Source: Flavobacteriaceae bacterium
GTDB lineage: Bacteria; Bacteroidota; Bacteroidia; Flavobacteriales; Flavobacteriaceae
Assembly: GCA_030828025.1 (NCBI GenBank)
Contig: JAURDG010000016.1
Coordinates: 1-13,427, forward strand
Length of the DNA: 13,427 nucleotides
Reading direction: 5' to 3'
A program made the position numbers and the translations under genes. This document shows positions 13,045-13,427 of the stretch, one piece after another (the stretch's first letter is position 1; each line of letters opens with the position of its first letter). The notes under the pieces are model-generated. The model did not search any database and had not been told where the DNA came from. It saw only the letters and a list, made by a program, of their open reading frames with translations.

Positions 13045-13427
13045 ATGCGTTTTTTTGCCTTAAGTCAATTTTTCTTGTATTTGTCCTTGGGTTTTTCTAG
13101 CCTTTATGGATATGGCCAGCTAAGCAAGGTGCATTATATTCCGCCCATCGCTGTTTCGTATCTCGAAAACAGCCGCCCTTACGAACAGTATTTATATATA
13201 TCTACCCCATCAAATCAAGAGGTGGCTTATGTAATAAAACCCATCGGGGAAGACAAGGCAAACTACACATACGGAACTGTATCCAATGCCGTTCCTGCTG
13301 TGTTTGGTAATAGCTATCCTAATGTTTACGCCCAAACCAATGACACGCCTTTTGTCGTCCCCGAGAGCTTAGGTGCACAAGTTTTAAACAATAGAGGGTA
13401 TATTGTAGAAGCCGAACGACCTGTTTA
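13045..13427 (+). CDS. large secreted protein N-terminus, probable T9SS substrate (runs off right edge)
   Basis: An open frame of 127 codons begins at the ATG at 13045 and continues past the window. It starts with a signal peptide (hydrophobic residues about 3-22, probable cleavage near YGYGQ). The mature sequence opens with LSKVHYIPPI and continues with EQYLYISTPS and VAYVIKPIG. As I recall, these segments occur at the N-terminus of long Flavobacteriales surface proteins that resemble IgGFc-binding proteins and end in a gliding-motility-associated (type B) sorting domain. The C-terminus is not available, so that part is inference. Divergent placement next to a PorP/SprF gene supports a partner relation like SprB/SprF. 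An upstream ATG at 13028 is not used, because its frame stops after 11 codons. Confidence 0.65.
   Translation, partial: MRFFALSQFFLYLSLGFSSLYGYGQLSKVHYIPPIAVSYLENSRPYEQYLYISTPSNQEVAYVIKPIGEDKANYTYGTVSNAVPAVFGNSYPNVYAQTNDTPFVVPESLGAQVLNNRGYIVEAERPV

Noticed and set aside
13028..13063. ATG at 13028 as the start of the right-edge gene
   Set aside because: That frame stops after 11 codons; the frame from 13045 has a signal peptide and stays open to the window edge.
1..13427. CRISPR array, insertion sequence, phage genes, tRNA or rRNA
   Set aside because: No regularly spaced direct repeats, transposase or phage motifs, or RNA gene signatures were seen; genes are contiguous housekeeping and envelope genes of even character.

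Overview
The window looks like chromosomal DNA from a gliding-type member of the Bacteroidota, most likely order Flavobacteriales. The reasons are a GldH-type lipoprotein, a PorP/SprF-family protein, an HU-CCDC81/SPOR protein, signal peptides ending in FAQ, and several matches to the Bacteroidota -7 promoter box TAnnTTTG. Shine-Dalgarno-like sequences are not evident. The genes are tightly packed and mostly housekeeping. I see no phage genes, transposase, CRISPR array, tRNA or rRNA. Base composition and codon use look even throughout, judged by eye only.

Layout, left to right. A secreted protein begins at 68 on the minus strand and runs off the left edge. A 272-bp divergent spacer containing a perfect 12-bp inverted repeat separates it from a secreted endonuclease/exonuclease/phosphatase-family protein (341-1396, +). 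A convergent minus-strand pair follows: an HU-CCDC81/SPOR membrane protein (1922-2833) and an acyl-CoA thioesterase with a TTG start (1410-1916). Diverging from that pair is dprA (2907-4001, +), which overlaps the 3' end of trpS (3988-4971, -). An acyltransferase (5031-5786, +) diverges from trpS and converges on recA (5791-6795, -). A three-gene plus-strand operon comes next, with every junction overlapping: trhO (6904-7941), gldH (7938-8423) and a class A penicillin-binding protein (8413-10719). It converges on a minus-strand operon read from the right: PorP/SprF-family protein (11988-12998), S1/P1 nuclease (11201-11986) and CYTH protein (10716-11183). A second secreted protein (13045 onward, +) diverges from porP and runs off the right edge. 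It resembles the N-terminus of large type IX secretion substrates.

Functionally, the window mixes DNA metabolism (DprA and RecA, which cooperate in transformation), translation (TrpRS, TrhO), the envelope (PlsC-type acyltransferase, PBP1A, SPOR protein) and the gliding/type IX secretion theme (GldH, PorP/SprF, right-edge substrate). No gene cluster here makes an obviously new system. The items most worth a second look are the non-coding dyads (139-251, 2847-2873, 6806-6820), the PorP/nuclease/CYTH operon beside a putative T9SS substrate, and two -7 boxes placed only 5 nt before their start codons.
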